Shown here piece by piece: positions 24,779 through 34,029 of a stretch of 64,000 bases of DNA. The DNA comes from Paenibacillus sp. JJ-100. GTDB lineage: Bacteria; Bacillota; Bacilli; Paenibacillales; Paenibacillaceae. The stretch is from positions 1 to 64,000 of the forward strand of contig NZ_CAOJCM010000010.1 in assembly GCF_948329825.1 (NCBI RefSeq), given 5' to 3'. Position 1 is the first letter of the stretch, and every line of letters starts with the position of its first letter. Under the pieces are notes generated by a model. The model ran no database searches. It had not been told where the DNA came from and worked only from the letters and a program-made list of their open reading frames with translations. Made by a program: the position numbers and the translations under genes.

Positions 24779-24807
24779 ATCTCGAATGAAGCACCGACTG
24801 TCGAGAT
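24779..24807 (+). promoter_or_regulatory. Spaced inverted repeat resembling MhqR half-sites
   Basis: ATCTCGA and TCGAGAT are separated by 15 bases, putting the half-site centres 22 bp (two helical turns) apart. The half-sites resemble those of the Bacillus MhqR operator (ATCTCGA-type arms), there joined with almost no gap. The downstream genes are of the type MhqR controls. It lies about 245 bases before the gene, directly after the upstream terminator. Confidence 0.35.
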
Positions 24808-24925
24808 GCGCATGGAGATTATCTTAATTTTAAAGTAAAACACTTGCGTAATCTTGAGAAAAGGATTAATATAATATTAAAGAATCTTAAAATAAAGATA
24901 AATGAAGATGGATTGATAGTTCTGT

Positions 24926-24970
24926 TAATGCAACTAATGTATCTAATGTATCTAATGCAACTAATGCAGT
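24926..24970 (+). repeat. Five 9-bp tandem repeats
   Basis: TAATGCAAC, TAATGTATC (twice), TAATGCAAC and TAATGCAGT follow each other without spacer. They lie in the AT-rich leader about 85 bases before the dioxygenase gene. The rest of this 380-base gap shows only weak -10-like TATAAT (24870-24875). Confidence 0.8.
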
Positions 24971-25052
24971 AAATACAGAGCTTTAGTAAATAATAGAAGC
25001 TTACTACAACCAAGATATAGTCCATAAATAAAAAATCAAGGGAGTGGAGATT

Positions 25053-25997
25053 ATGTTCAGAACGTCAGGAATTCATCATATTACAGCTTTTGTTGACGAT
25101 GCCCAGAAAAATGTAGATTTTTACGCAGGGGTGCTGGGACTCCGTCTGGTGAAGAAGACGATTAACTTTGACGCACCAGATGTATATCACTTGTACTACG
25201 GCAATGAGCAGGGTGCGCCGGGTACGATCATTACCTTTTTCCCACAGAAGAATGCAAGAAGAGGTGTGATTGGTTCAGGACAAACCGGGGTTACCGTCTA
25301 TGCAGTGCCCGTAGGCAGTATGTCATTCTGGAAAGAACGTCTCGCTTCCTTTGATATCCCGTATGAAAATAAAACCAGATTCGGTGAACAATATATTCGT
25401 TTCTTCGATAAAGGGGGATTACTCCTTGAACTGGTTGAGCGAGAGGGCGGTCAATCTAGCCAGTGGAGCTTCAACGGTGTAACTCCGGAGCATGCGATCA
25501 AAGGATTTGGCGGTGCGGTGCTTTACAGTCATGTCCCTGAAAAAACGATGGACGTTCTTGTCAGCAAGCTTGGTCTGGAGCAGGTCAGCGAAGAAAATGG
25601 ACTGATCCGTCTGCGTGCGAGCGGTGATCTGGGACAGATCATCGATATTCAATCGACGGGCATCCAGCGCGGGATCGGCGGTGCAGGAACAGTGCATCAT
25701 ATTGCATGGCGTGCCAAAGATTACACTGAGCATGAACAGATTCAACAAGAGTTGGATCAAACGGGATATAACCCAACACCAGTGATTGACCGTCAATACT
25801 TCAATGCGGTATATTTCCGGGAGCCAGGCGGTATTCTGTTCGAGATTGCTACAGACCCTCCAGGGTTTGCGCGTGATGAGCCGCAAGAGACGATGGGTGA
25901 GAAATTAATGCTGCCTGAATGGTACGAGCCACAACGTGCGCAGATCGAACAACTATTGCCACCGATTCAAGTTCGCGAATGGAAAGGAGAGGTTTAA
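25053..25997 (+). CDS. Ring-cleaving dioxygenase, glyoxalase/VOC fold (MhqE/MhqO-like)
   Basis: The 314-residue protein is built of two vicinal-oxygen-chelate modules. It begins GIHHITAFVDDAQKNVDFY, with the metal-binding His of the first module, has GTVHHIAWRAKD near residue 215-226 and EPGGILFEIATDPPGF near 270-285, where His and Glu can bind the metal. This is the pattern of the MhqA/MhqE/MhqO group, which degrades hydroquinone- and catechol-type compounds. ATG 25053 is chosen because GGGAGTGG precedes it by about 7 bases; the in-frame GTG at 25044 is part of that site. The hydrolase gene starts three bases after its stop. Confidence 0.85.
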   Translation: MFRTSGIHHITAFVDDAQKNVDFYAGVLGLRLVKKTINFDAPDVYHLYYGNEQGAPGTIITFFPQKNARRGVIGSGQTGVTVYAVPVGSMSFWKERLASFDIPYENKTRFGEQYIRFFDKGGLLLELVEREGGQSSQWSFNGVTPEHAIKGFGGAVLYSHVPEKTMDVLVSKLGLEQVSEENGLIRLRASGDLGQIIDIQSTGIQRGIGGAGTVHHIAWRAKDYTEHEQIQQELDQTGYNPTPVIDRQYFNAVYFREPGGILFEIATDPPGFARDEPQETMGEKLMLPEWYEPQRAQIEQLLPPIQVREWKGEV

Positions 25998-26000
25998 GTT

Positions 26001-26621
26001 ATGAGTACATCTACAATGAAACATATCTATAGAGCAGGTGCGCAACCAGATGCACCGACGATGCTACTTCTGCACGGTACTGGCGGTACGGAGAATGATC
26101 TGATTGGGCTGGCAGAGATGATTGCGCCGGGTGCAGCAATATTAGGGGTGCGGGGTAACGTCTCCGAGAACGGTATGCCGCGTTTCTTCCGCCGCCTGGC
26201 GGAGGGTGTATTTGACGAGCAGGATCTGATCGCACGGACAACGGAGCTGGGAGCTTTTATCGATGCTGCTGCGGTGGAATACGGATTCGACCGTAAGAAT
26301 GTCTATGCATTAGGTTACTCTAATGGTGCTAACATTGCGGCAAGCTTGATGTTCCATCAGGCAGAGGTATTCAAGGGAGCAATTCTACACCATCCAATGG
26401 TTCCGCTGCGCGGACTGACCCTTCCTGATCTGAAAGGACTACCTGTGTTCATCGGTGCAGGAGAGAATGATCCAATTGTGCCAAGACGTGAAACGGAAGA
26501 GTTGGCTTCTCTGCTGAGCGGTGCGGGTGCTGATGTGCATATGCATTGGGAACGTCAAGGGCACCAGCTAACGCGTACGGAGGCAGAAGCAGCCGCAGCA
26601 TGGTACAAGTCGCAAGCTTAA
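26001..26621 (+). CDS. Serine hydrolase, phospholipase/carboxylesterase family (MhqD-like)
   Basis: This 206-residue alpha/beta hydrolase has the oxyanion strand LLLHGTGG near 23-30, the nucleophile in GYSNGANIAAS near 107-117, Asp in GENDPIVP near 154-161 and His in RQGHQLT near 186-192. B. subtilis MhqD, of the same family, is paired with the dioxygenase MhqE and induced by quinones; the same pairing here supports a shared role. ATG 26001 has GGAGAGG 8 bases upstream, inside the end of the dioxygenase gene, so the two are one operon. Natural substrate is unknown. Confidence 0.85.
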   Translation: MSTSTMKHIYRAGAQPDAPTMLLLHGTGGTENDLIGLAEMIAPGAAILGVRGNVSENGMPRFFRRLAEGVFDEQDLIARTTELGAFIDAAAVEYGFDRKNVYALGYSNGANIAASLMFHQAEVFKGAILHHPMVPLRGLTLPDLKGLPVFIGAGENDPIVPRRETEELASLLSGAGADVHMHWERQGHQLTRTEAEAAAAWYKSQA

Positions 26622-26737
26622 AGAACGCTTCAAGCAATGAATGCTTCCTACAGGTAAGAACTTGAACAGCAGGGAGCATCTATTCGGAGTACGGTAGGTT
26701 TGCAATATTTATGCAATGAACTACTAGGGCATTACAC

Positions 26738-26768
26738 AACAGTCTGATCAATAGATCAGGCTGTTTTT
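26738..26768 (+). terminator. Terminator after the dioxygenase-hydrolase operon
   Basis: AACAGTCTGATC and GATCAGGCTGTT pair with one G-U and an AATA loop, followed by T. The remaining bases up to the GH3 gene hold no recognisable feature. Confidence 0.85.
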
Positions 26769-26944
26769 TGCTGAATTTAGTAAGGAGTTCAGTTGAATAT
26801 CATTGGAGTTGGCTTGGGAAGCCTCGTAGGCCATTTCCATATCAGAGCATTCAAAATTGAATGAGAGTGTTATGTAAACGTAATTAACCGGGTAAACATT
26901 TGAGATGGTGGGATTACACTACAATCTGAAATGGAGGGGTTCAT

Positions 26945-29245
26945 GTGGAACGTAACATCAAAGCACTGGTCCAGCAGATGACACTGGAAGAAAAAGCAGG
27001 GATGTGCTCAGGACTCGACTTTTGGCATCTGAAAGGGGTGGAACGACTCGGCATTCCATCCATATTAGTGACGGATGGGCCGCACGGATTGCGTAAGCAG
27101 GACGGTAGTGCAGATCATCTGGGATTAACGGCAAGTGTGCCTGCAACCTGTTTTCCCTCTGCGGCAGGACTGGCGAGTTCTTGGGATACCGAACTGGCAC
27201 GTCAGGTCGGCGTGGCTCTGGGTGAAGAATGTCAGGCTGAGGATGTAGCGGTTCTGCTTGGGCCAGGGGTAAATATCAAACGTTCACCGCTGGGCGGACG
27301 AAATTTCGAATATTTCTCCGAAGATCCGCTGTTATCAACGCAGATGGCCACCGCTCATATTCAGGGGGTTCAGAGTCAAGGCGTAGGTACGTCACTCAAA
27401 CACTTTGCAGTCAATAATCAGGAAGAACGACGTATGTCGGTCGATGCGGTGGTAGATGAACGGACGCTTCGCGAGATTTATTTGGCCAGCTTCGAAGGAG
27501 CAGTGAAGGACGCACAGCCGTGGACGGTGATGTGTTCCTATAACAAAGTGAACGGCACGTATGCCGGTGAAAATGAATGGCTGCTGACCGACATTTTGAA
27601 GGATGAATGGGGTCATGAAGGTTTGGTGGTATCTGACTGGGGCGCTGTGAATGAGCGGGCAGATGCACTTGCCGCTGGACTGGAGCTGGAGATGCCAGCG
27701 AGTGGCGGCATTGGTGAACGTAAGATCATCGATGCGGTAGAGAGCGGAAAGCTGCCGCTGGACAAGCTTGACCAAGCAGTGGAGCGTGTGCTGAACCTTA
27801 TTTTCAAAGCGGTTGATCATAAGAAAGAAGGAGCTTCTTACGACGAGCATGAACATCATCAACTGGCACGTAAAGTTGCATCTGAGAGTATGGTATTGCT
27901 CAAAAATGAAGATGGCTTGCTTCCGCTGAACCGGGAGGGCAACGTTGCCGTGATCGGAGCCTTTGCGCGTAAACCTCGCTTTCAGGGCGGCGGCAGCTCT
28001 CACATCAATCCGACACGTGTCGACGATATGGTGGACGAGATGACTGACGTAGCAGGGAAGGGGGGCACCATTACGTATGCGCCAGGGTATCGGATTGAAG
28101 CCGATGATGTGGATGACACGCTGATGCAGGAGGCCATTCAGGTTGCACAAGCAGCAGATACAGCTGTGGTATGCGTTGGCCTGCCAGATCGTTATGAATC
28201 CGAAGGATACGACCGTACACATTTGCGTTTACCGGAAAATCACATTCGACTCATTGAAGAAGTGGCCAAGGTGCAATCTCGTGTGGTGGTGGTATTAAGC
28301 AATGGTTCTCCGGTAGAGATGCCATGGCTGCCACAGGTTCAAGCTGTACTTGAAGCCTATCTAGGTGGACAGGCCGTTGGAGGAGCAATCGCCGATGTGC
28401 TGTATGGTGAAGTGAACCCATCTGGCAAATTGGCAGAGACGTTCCCTGCCAAACTTAGTCATAATCCGTCCTATCTGAACTTCCCCGGGGAGGCAGATCG
28501 AGTGGATTATCGGGAAGGTATTTTCGTAGGATATCGATATTATGATAAAAAAGAGCTGGAGCCGCTGTTCCCATTTGGCTACGGCTTGAGTTATACAACA
28601 TTCGAATACAGCGATTTGCAGGTGGATCGTACATCAATAACGGATCTGGATGAGTTGCAAGTGCGAGTACGTGTCACCAACACCGGAGAACGTGCAGGGA
28701 AAGAAATTGTACAGTTGTATGTGAGTGATGTCGAGAGTACGGTGATTCGTCCAGATCGGGAGTTGAAAGGATTTGCGAAGGTGTCACTGGAAGCTGGTGA
28801 GTCCAAAACGGTTCATTTTACTCTGAATAAACGTTCATTCGCCTATTATAATGTGGATATGAAAGATTGGCATGTGGAGACTGGTGAATTCGACATTCAG
28901 GTAGGCAGTTCTTCGCGTGATATTCGTATGCAGACTCGGGTGAACGTTGAATCCACGGCTACATTCATTCCAACGTATACACGTAACAGCACGCTTGGCG
29001 ATATTCAAAAGGACCCAGCGAATAAAAAGCTGCTGGAACAGGCTTTGCAGCAATTCCAGGAAGCTAGCGGCTTCGGTGGTGGAGATGAGACTGGCGAGAG
29101 CGAACATGCGGATATGATGAACGCCATGATGAAGCATATGCCTCTTCGGGCACTTGTAGCTTTCAGCGGTGGTGCGTTGACGGAGGAAACCATGAATGAT
29201 CTATTGGAACAGATGAACAACAAGAAACAGGGCATCCGTGGATAG
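26945..29245 (+). CDS. Glycoside hydrolase family 3, beta-glucosidase type
   Basis: The 766-residue protein has the GH3 N-terminal barrel (about 1-290) with VTDGPHGLRKQ, LGPGVNIKRSPLGGRNFEYFSEDP and KHFAVNNQE, and the nucleophile Asp in LVVSDWGAV near residue 230. The C-terminal sandwich domain (about 310-530) and fibronectin-III-like domain (about 575-645) follow. A further 120-residue tail rich in Glu, Gly and Met is not typical. There is no signal peptide, so it should act in the cytoplasm on imported oligosaccharides. The GTG start has GGAGGGG 6 bases upstream. No sugar transporter is adjacent, so the substrate cannot be narrowed. Confidence 0.93.
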   Translation: MERNIKALVQQMTLEEKAGMCSGLDFWHLKGVERLGIPSILVTDGPHGLRKQDGSADHLGLTASVPATCFPSAAGLASSWDTELARQVGVALGEECQAEDVAVLLGPGVNIKRSPLGGRNFEYFSEDPLLSTQMATAHIQGVQSQGVGTSLKHFAVNNQEERRMSVDAVVDERTLREIYLASFEGAVKDAQPWTVMCSYNKVNGTYAGENEWLLTDILKDEWGHEGLVVSDWGAVNERADALAAGLELEMPASGGIGERKIIDAVESGKLPLDKLDQAVERVLNLIFKAVDHKKEGASYDEHEHHQLARKVASESMVLLKNEDGLLPLNREGNVAVIGAFARKPRFQGGGSSHINPTRVDDMVDEMTDVAGKGGTITYAPGYRIEADDVDDTLMQEAIQVAQAADTAVVCVGLPDRYESEGYDRTHLRLPENHIRLIEEVAKVQSRVVVVLSNGSPVEMPWLPQVQAVLEAYLGGQAVGGAIADVLYGEVNPSGKLAETFPAKLSHNPSYLNFPGEADRVDYREGIFVGYRYYDKKELEPLFPFGYGLSYTTFEYSDLQVDRTSITDLDELQVRVRVTNTGERAGKEIVQLYVSDVESTVIRPDRELKGFAKVSLEAGESKTVHFTLNKRSFAYYNVDMKDWHVETGEFDIQVGSSSRDIRMQTRVNVESTATFIPTYTRNSTLGDIQKDPANKKLLEQALQQFQEASGFGGGDETGESEHADMMNAMMKHMPLRALVAFSGGALTEETMNDLLEQMNNKKQGIRG

Positions 29246-29416
29246 TAGTGATGGGCGTAAGAGGCCTATGGATCGGAGTCATCAGAGGATGCAGAACGTG
29301 AATCGGAGAGTAGGGGTCCATTCTTGGATCTAGATAGAGTGAGGCTTTGGCCGAGAGTAGGCACATAGCCGAGAGGTTATATATTGTGTGGCCAGCAGCT
29401 GCAAGGCTAAGCATTA

Positions 29417-29451
29417 AGCCCGATCCGATCATGGATCGGGTGTTCTTTTTT
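29417..29451 (+). terminator. Terminator after the GH3 gene
   Basis: CCCGATCC and GGATCGGG form a perfect 8-bp stem with a GATCAT loop, followed by TGTTCTTTTTT. Confidence 0.88.
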
Positions 29452-29465
29452 GGCCAGGAAAAAGG

Positions 29466-29493
29466 TATAATTAACAACTGATAATGATTTTCA
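29466..29493 (+). promoter_or_regulatory. -10 box with overlapping Fur-type operator
   Basis: TATAAT at 29466-29471 is followed by TGATAATGATTTTCA (29479-29493), which matches the Bacillus Fur core TGATAATNATTATCA at 14 of 15 positions. Binding there would cover the transcription start, so the next gene is predicted to be repressed by iron. Confidence 0.55.
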
Positions 29494-29550
29494 TTTAGAG
29501 GTGGGAATAGCAAAGTAGAGTGTGGACTCGTAGAGAGGAAGGATAAAAGA

Positions 29551-30423
29551 ATGAGCCATAGTTCTGACTTACATACGTTTGGTTCCAGTACATATATTCA
29601 AACCAGGGATGGTCGCAAGCTACACTATATGTCCAAGGGAACAGGGGAATATACCGTGGTTTTTGAGTCAGGGATGGGAGTTTCCCGATCATCATGGGGG
29701 TTGGTTGCACCGGTCATTGCGAAGTATGCGCGCGCGGTTGTATACGACAGAGCAGGAGCCGGACGAAGTGATGTTGATGCTTCGCCGCGAACGCTGGCTC
29801 GGATGGCGGAAGATCTGAATGAGCTGTTAGCAGCACTGGGATCAGGTCCATTCATTCTGGTGGGACACAGCTGGGGAGGGCCGATTGTCCGTGCGGCTGC
29901 GACAGCAGATCTATCTCGTCTGAGAGGGCTTGTCCTTGTTGATCCGTCAGATGAGCATTTAAAGTTGTATTTTTCCAGGTTAGCAAAATGGGGATTTTCG
30001 CTGAATGGTGTACTCATTCCATTTTTGGCCCGTCTGGGTCTATATCGGTTCCTTGGCTTCAAAGAGTTCCTTACTCAGCCTGCTGATGTTGCTGCAGATC
30101 ATCTTCGTGAGGATTATACGGTACAAGCTGCCCAAACCGTAGCGGCGGAGACCAAGGATTTCGTGCAAGATATGAAAAGGCTACGAGAACAGCCTCCGAG
30201 ATTGGATGATCTCGAAGTCAGTATCGTCTCAGGTACCCGGCCGGGCAAGGGGGAACGCAAGATCAGACCCGCCATCGTTGTAGCCCATCAACAGACGGTG
30301 AGCAAGCTGTCCAATGCGAGATGGGTGGAGGCGCCACATTCGGGACATTTGGTCATGTTCACAGATCCTGAGATCATTATTGATGAGATTTTGCGAATGA
30401 TATGGGACAAGAAGAAAGCATAA
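29551..30423 (+). CDS. Alpha/beta hydrolase
   Basis: The 290-residue product has the usual alpha/beta hydrolase layout: ESGMGVSRSSWG oxyanion region, VVYDRAGAGRSD, the nucleophile elbow GHSWGGPIV near 109-117, VLVDPSDE, and a final His in PHSGHLVMFTDPE near 270. There is no signal peptide. ATG 29551 has AGGAAGGA about 8 bases before it. The Fur-type site suggests a link to iron supply, for example release of iron from a siderophore ester, but no siderophore genes are near and the fold alone does not define the substrate. Confidence 0.85.
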   Translation: MSHSSDLHTFGSSTYIQTRDGRKLHYMSKGTGEYTVVFESGMGVSRSSWGLVAPVIAKYARAVVYDRAGAGRSDVDASPRTLARMAEDLNELLAALGSGPFILVGHSWGGPIVRAAATADLSRLRGLVLVDPSDEHLKLYFSRLAKWGFSLNGVLIPFLARLGLYRFLGFKEFLTQPADVAADHLREDYTVQAAQTVAAETKDFVQDMKRLREQPPRLDDLEVSIVSGTRPGKGERKIRPAIVVAHQQTVSKLSNARWVEAPHSGHLVMFTDPEIIIDEILRMIWDKKKA

Positions 30424-30569
30424 GAGCCGGGACATTGTTTGGTAAAATATACAGTGTACTGGGAGCAGTGTCATATGCTGAATCAGACGCAAGGACAGAC
30501 CAAAAGTGATACAATAAAAAGAATAGCAGTGTGTGACTATATAGAACAAATAAGTGGAGTGTGAGACAG

Positions 30570-31880
30570 TTGAAACCAATGGATCAAGAAACAACTGAGA
30601 CTGGGACCGGACAAGAAAACGAAGGTTCCGGACAGGTCAGCGTCAGTATGGAAGATATCGTGCGTGCACACCATGTGCTGCGTGAAGTCATCGTAAGAAC
30701 CCCATTGCAGCGTGATGCTGTATTATCAGGTAAATATAATTGTAACGTGTATCTGAAGCGGGAAGACTTGCAAGTCGTTCGTTCCTTCAAAATTCGTGGT
30801 GCTTACAATATGATTCGCAGCTTGAGTCCGGAAGAGATGGAGAAAGGAATCGTCTGTGCCAGTGCAGGTAATCATGCACAAGGTGTTGCATTCAGTTGTA
30901 ATGCACTTGGGATTCATGGCAAAATCTTCATGCCTAGCACAACGCCTAATCAGAAGGTGAAACAAGTACGGCGTTTTGGTGGGAGTAACGTGGAAGTGGT
31001 CCTGATCGGAGATACGTATGATGATGCATATGCTGAAGCAATGCGTGCTTGTGATGAACACGGGATGACGTTCATTCATCCGTTTGACCAGCCCAAGATT
31101 GTTGCAGGTAACGGGACAGTCGCTATGGAGATTATGGAAAGTCTTGACGAGAATGCGGATTATGTATTTGTAACCATCGGTGGTGGCGGTCTTGCAGCTG
31201 GTGTGGGAACTTATATGAAAACGGTGAGTCCGGAGACACGCATCATCGGCGTTGAGCCGCTTGGAGCAGCTTCCATGAGTGAAGCGATGTTCCGCAAACA
31301 AGTGGTTACGCTGGAGAACATTGATAAATTCGTAGATGGTGCGGCGGTGAAACGAGTTGGGGATCTGACCTATAACATCTGTAGCAACCTTTTGGATGAC
31401 ATTGTGAAGGTTCCAGAAGGCAAAGCCTGCACGACCATCCTAGAGTTGTATAACGAAAATGCCATCGTTGTTGAGCCTGCCGGTTCACTGGCTGTCGCTG
31501 CACTGGAGCAATACAAGGAGCAGATTGCAGGCAAGACGGTTGTCTGTGTGATCAGCGGTGGTAATAATGATATTGACCGTATGCAGGAGATCAAGGAGCG
31601 TTCTTTGATTTATGAAGGTTTGAAGTATTATTTCATGGTGAATTTTCCACAGCGTGCAGGAGCTTTGCGTGAGTTCCTGGAGGAAGTGCTTGGACCGAAT
31701 GATGATATTGCCAGATTTGAGTATACGAAAAAGCATGACAAGGAAAATGGACCTGCTCTCGTTGGAATTGAGCTAATGTACAAAGAAGATTACGAGCCGC
31801 TCATTGAACGTATGAACCGGAAAGGCATCGCGTACACCGAACTGAACAAAAACATGAACTTGTTCAATATGCTCATCTGA
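30570..31880 (+). CDS. ilvA: Threonine dehydratase (biosynthetic)
   Basis: IlvA deaminates threonine to 2-oxobutanoate, the first step to isoleucine. The PLP lysine is in VVRSFKIRGAYN, and the phosphate-binding glycine loop is VTIGGGGLAAGVGTY. The C-terminal part from about residue 340 (YYFMVNFPQRAGALREFLEEVLGPNDDI) is the single ACT-like regulatory domain of the Bacillus-type enzyme. TTG 30570 is chosen because GGAG lies 10 bases upstream; GTG 30561 is too close and ATG 30579 too far. The first 25 residues are polar and not conserved. Single gene, far from other isoleucine genes. Confidence 0.93.
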   Translation: MKPMDQETTETGTGQENEGSGQVSVSMEDIVRAHHVLREVIVRTPLQRDAVLSGKYNCNVYLKREDLQVVRSFKIRGAYNMIRSLSPEEMEKGIVCASAGNHAQGVAFSCNALGIHGKIFMPSTTPNQKVKQVRRFGGSNVEVVLIGDTYDDAYAEAMRACDEHGMTFIHPFDQPKIVAGNGTVAMEIMESLDENADYVFVTIGGGGLAAGVGTYMKTVSPETRIIGVEPLGAASMSEAMFRKQVVTLENIDKFVDGAAVKRVGDLTYNICSNLLDDIVKVPEGKACTTILELYNENAIVVEPAGSLAVAALEQYKEQIAGKTVVCVISGGNNDIDRMQEIKERSLIYEGLKYYFMVNFPQRAGALREFLEEVLGPNDDIARFEYTKKHDKENGPALVGIELMYKEDYEPLIERMNRKGIAYTELNKNMNLFNMLI

Positions 31881-31896
31881 TACAGGATCGGAATAG

Positions 31897-31926
31897 AGAA
31901 ACAGAAACAGAAACAGAAATAGAAAA
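31897..31926 (+). repeat. AGAAAC hexamer repeat
   Basis: AGAAAC is repeated three times followed by AGAAAT and AGAAAA. It lies in the short purine-rich leader between ilvA and the GNAT gene, just before that gene's ribosome binding site. Confidence 0.75.
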
Positions 31927-31963
31927 GAACAGAGAAAAGAGAGAAAAGGAGGGCCGCTCCGAA

Positions 31964-32569
31964 GTGAAAGCAAACACACAGCCAGATCGACAGCAGCCAG
32001 CTCCTCAGATCAGACCTGCGCGGCCAGAAGATGCAGATTCGATTGTCCCGCTATTAGTGCAGGCTATTGATGATATTGCCTATTCGCTTGCAGGTGAAGC
32101 AGATCATGAGCGGACGCTGGATATTTTGCGAGATTTCGTTATCCAGGAGAATAACCGCATTAGTCACCAGAACATCATGGTCATGGAACTGGATGAACAG
32201 ATTGCCGGAATGCTGGTGGCGTATGCGGGAGATGATGCGGATCAACTGGATCAGCCGATTATAGATCGGCCCGGACGTGATCAGGATGAGAGATATGTGT
32301 TGGTAAAAGAAACCCGTCCCGGGGAGTATTATCTGGATACTCTCTCGGTAAGTGAAAGCTTTCAGGGGCGAGGCATCGGCCGTGCACTGATGGCTGCTTT
32401 TGAGCAGCATGCCCGCAGACTTGGACATACACGCACTGCCCTGATCGTGGAACAGGACAATGAGCGTGCAAGACGTCTCTATGAACGTCAAGGCTACATT
32501 CAGGATGACGTCCTTCTCATCGGAGGACATGAGTATTATCATATGATCAAATCGATCTCAGATTTGTAG
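31964..32569 (+). CDS. GNAT family N-acetyltransferase
   Basis: The 201-residue protein starts with a polar tail of about 15 residues and then the GNAT fold from IRPARPEDADSIVPLL. The acetyl-CoA loop is SESFQGRGIGRALM near 129-142 and the C-terminal NERARRLYERQGY near 164-176 is typical. It has an unusual acidic insertion (AGDDADQLDQPIIDRPGRDQ) before the core strand. The GTG start has AAAAGGAGGG 10 bases upstream. The acceptor substrate cannot be inferred. Confidence 0.87.
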   Translation: MKANTQPDRQQPAPQIRPARPEDADSIVPLLVQAIDDIAYSLAGEADHERTLDILRDFVIQENNRISHQNIMVMELDEQIAGMLVAYAGDDADQLDQPIIDRPGRDQDERYVLVKETRPGEYYLDTLSVSESFQGRGIGRALMAAFEQHARRLGHTRTALIVEQDNERARRLYERQGYIQDDVLLIGGHEYYHMIKSISDL

Positions 32570-32633
32570 CTAAACGCGAATAAAGTGAAATTTGGGCCCA
32601 GAACATCGGTCTAAACAACCATAAAAATACGAT

Positions 32634-32674
32634 AAAGACGGAGCAATTCCCGAAAGGGGATGCTTCGTCTTTTT
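32634..32674 (+). terminator. Terminator after the GNAT gene
   Basis: AAAGACG and CGTCTTT close a stem that continues through AGCA/TGCT and CCC-GAAA-GGG, followed by T. The converging minus-strand gene ends 57 bases away and may use the same hairpin. Confidence 0.8.
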
Positions 32675-32730
32675 GATTTTCATATGGAATATATGATCCC
32701 GGGGTTCAAGCGTGTTCACATGTACTCGCG

Positions 32731-33705
32731 TTATGGGTTGGAGTATTTAGTTACCGGTACATGCTGTTCTAACCATTTTTCGACGGCTTCTGTTTTTTCA
32801 AACTTGGAATCGGCCACGACATCCATAAACGTCCCCAGTTTTTTCAAAAGATCACTGTCATTATGCTCGGAATTGTTATGACGTTGTAAGACAGCTTTGT
32901 AACCTTTTTGGGCCGCAGCAACCATTGTATTCGTCTCATAATCGAACAGAGGTGTATTGTTCAGGCCATAAAAGGTGTACAGGGTATAGTTATTCAGCAG
33001 GTTCTGAACCTGCCGTGTCCGGTTAGACTTCGGATAATCATTCAAGAACGTCTCCTGATTCAAGGCACGGTTCAGAATTTCCTGATATCCAATCATCAGT
33101 GCTCCATCTTCAGCAGCGATGATATTTGTTTCCACAGCCATGATGCGGATGTACTGTTTGATATCCTCGTTCACGTAAGAAGTATATTTATCAAAATCGG
33201 AATAATTCATGATAGGATACAAGGCCCCCTCCAACATAACCATGCGATATCCGCTGTCTCTGGCCTGTTGCAACAGTGAACGCAGATTCTTGTCTTTCGT
33301 GCGTGACATTAGTTGGGTGAAGCTATCTTTCGATTTGTAGATTTTCAACATCTGGTCCTGTACATTGGGCACGAGCATACGGTCAGTCATGGCGGTCAGA
33401 GCCTTGTTACGGACGTTCTCTAGCTGTAACACCATCAACGTAGCGTGATAGCGAGTAACCTGGCTAATATGAGATTCCAGATAACGGTCTGCACCGGGCA
33501 GTCCATTCTTCTGATATAGCTTGGTTTGGAATGATTCGTATATTGCGGTTGAACTGGCCGAAGTCACTTTGGCGTTTGGTGCAGGAGCGGCAGAAGCAAT
33601 ACCGCTGACTGTGGATAGCGATGTTTGTAACAACATGGCAATGGCTGTAGCTGCTAGAAGAGCACGAATGCCTTTATTTTTAGAAGAATCCAACGATGTG
33701 GTCAT
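32731..33705 (-). CDS. Secreted protein of unknown function
   Basis: The 324-residue product has a clear signal peptide: basic KNKGIR, hydrophobic ALLAATAIAMLLQTSLSTV, and a likely cut after GIASAA near residue 40. The mature part is largely helical in appearance, rich in Gln, Asn, Leu and Tyr, with no cysteine and no motif I recognise. The start has AGGAGGT 8 bases upstream on the minus strand. It is divergent from the large repeat protein gene at 34030; the 324-base region between them should hold both promoters, but only a TTGACT at 33947 stands out. Confidence 0.75.
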   Translation of the reverse strand: MTTSLDSSKNKGIRALLAATAIAMLLQTSLSTVSGIASAAPAPNAKVTSASSTAIYESFQTKLYQKNGLPGADRYLESHISQVTRYHATLMVLQLENVRNKALTAMTDRMLVPNVQDQMLKIYKSKDSFTQLMSRTKDKNLRSLLQQARDSGYRMVMLEGALYPIMNYSDFDKYTSYVNEDIKQYIRIMAVETNIIAAEDGALMIGYQEILNRALNQETFLNDYPKSNRTRQVQNLLNNYTLYTFYGLNNTPLFDYETNTMVAAAQKGYKAVLQRHNNSEHNDSDLLKKLGTFMDVVADSKFEKTEAVEKWLEQHVPVTKYSNP

Positions 33706-34029
33706 GGGTATGAACCTCCTGTAACTCTGGGTATTAGGTGAGGATTAAGCTTGTTTCGCTATTCCTTCAAGAGTAAAACAAATGGCACAGGAATTAGTTG
33801 CGGAATAGTGACAAATTCTTCTGTTTTTTTTTAACTTTTATCAGCTTGGTCTATCGTAATTTATTTATAAAAAAAATTCTCGGATAACTGGAAACTTTTT
33901 CTCTAGTGTGAACGTCTAAAATATGCACCGGAAAATACAGGAATTATTGACTGGTACAGCTAATCAAAATGTGAGAAATAATAATGGAAGATTGGGGATA
34001 GGTTGATGAGGAAAGCGGGAGGATTTCAA

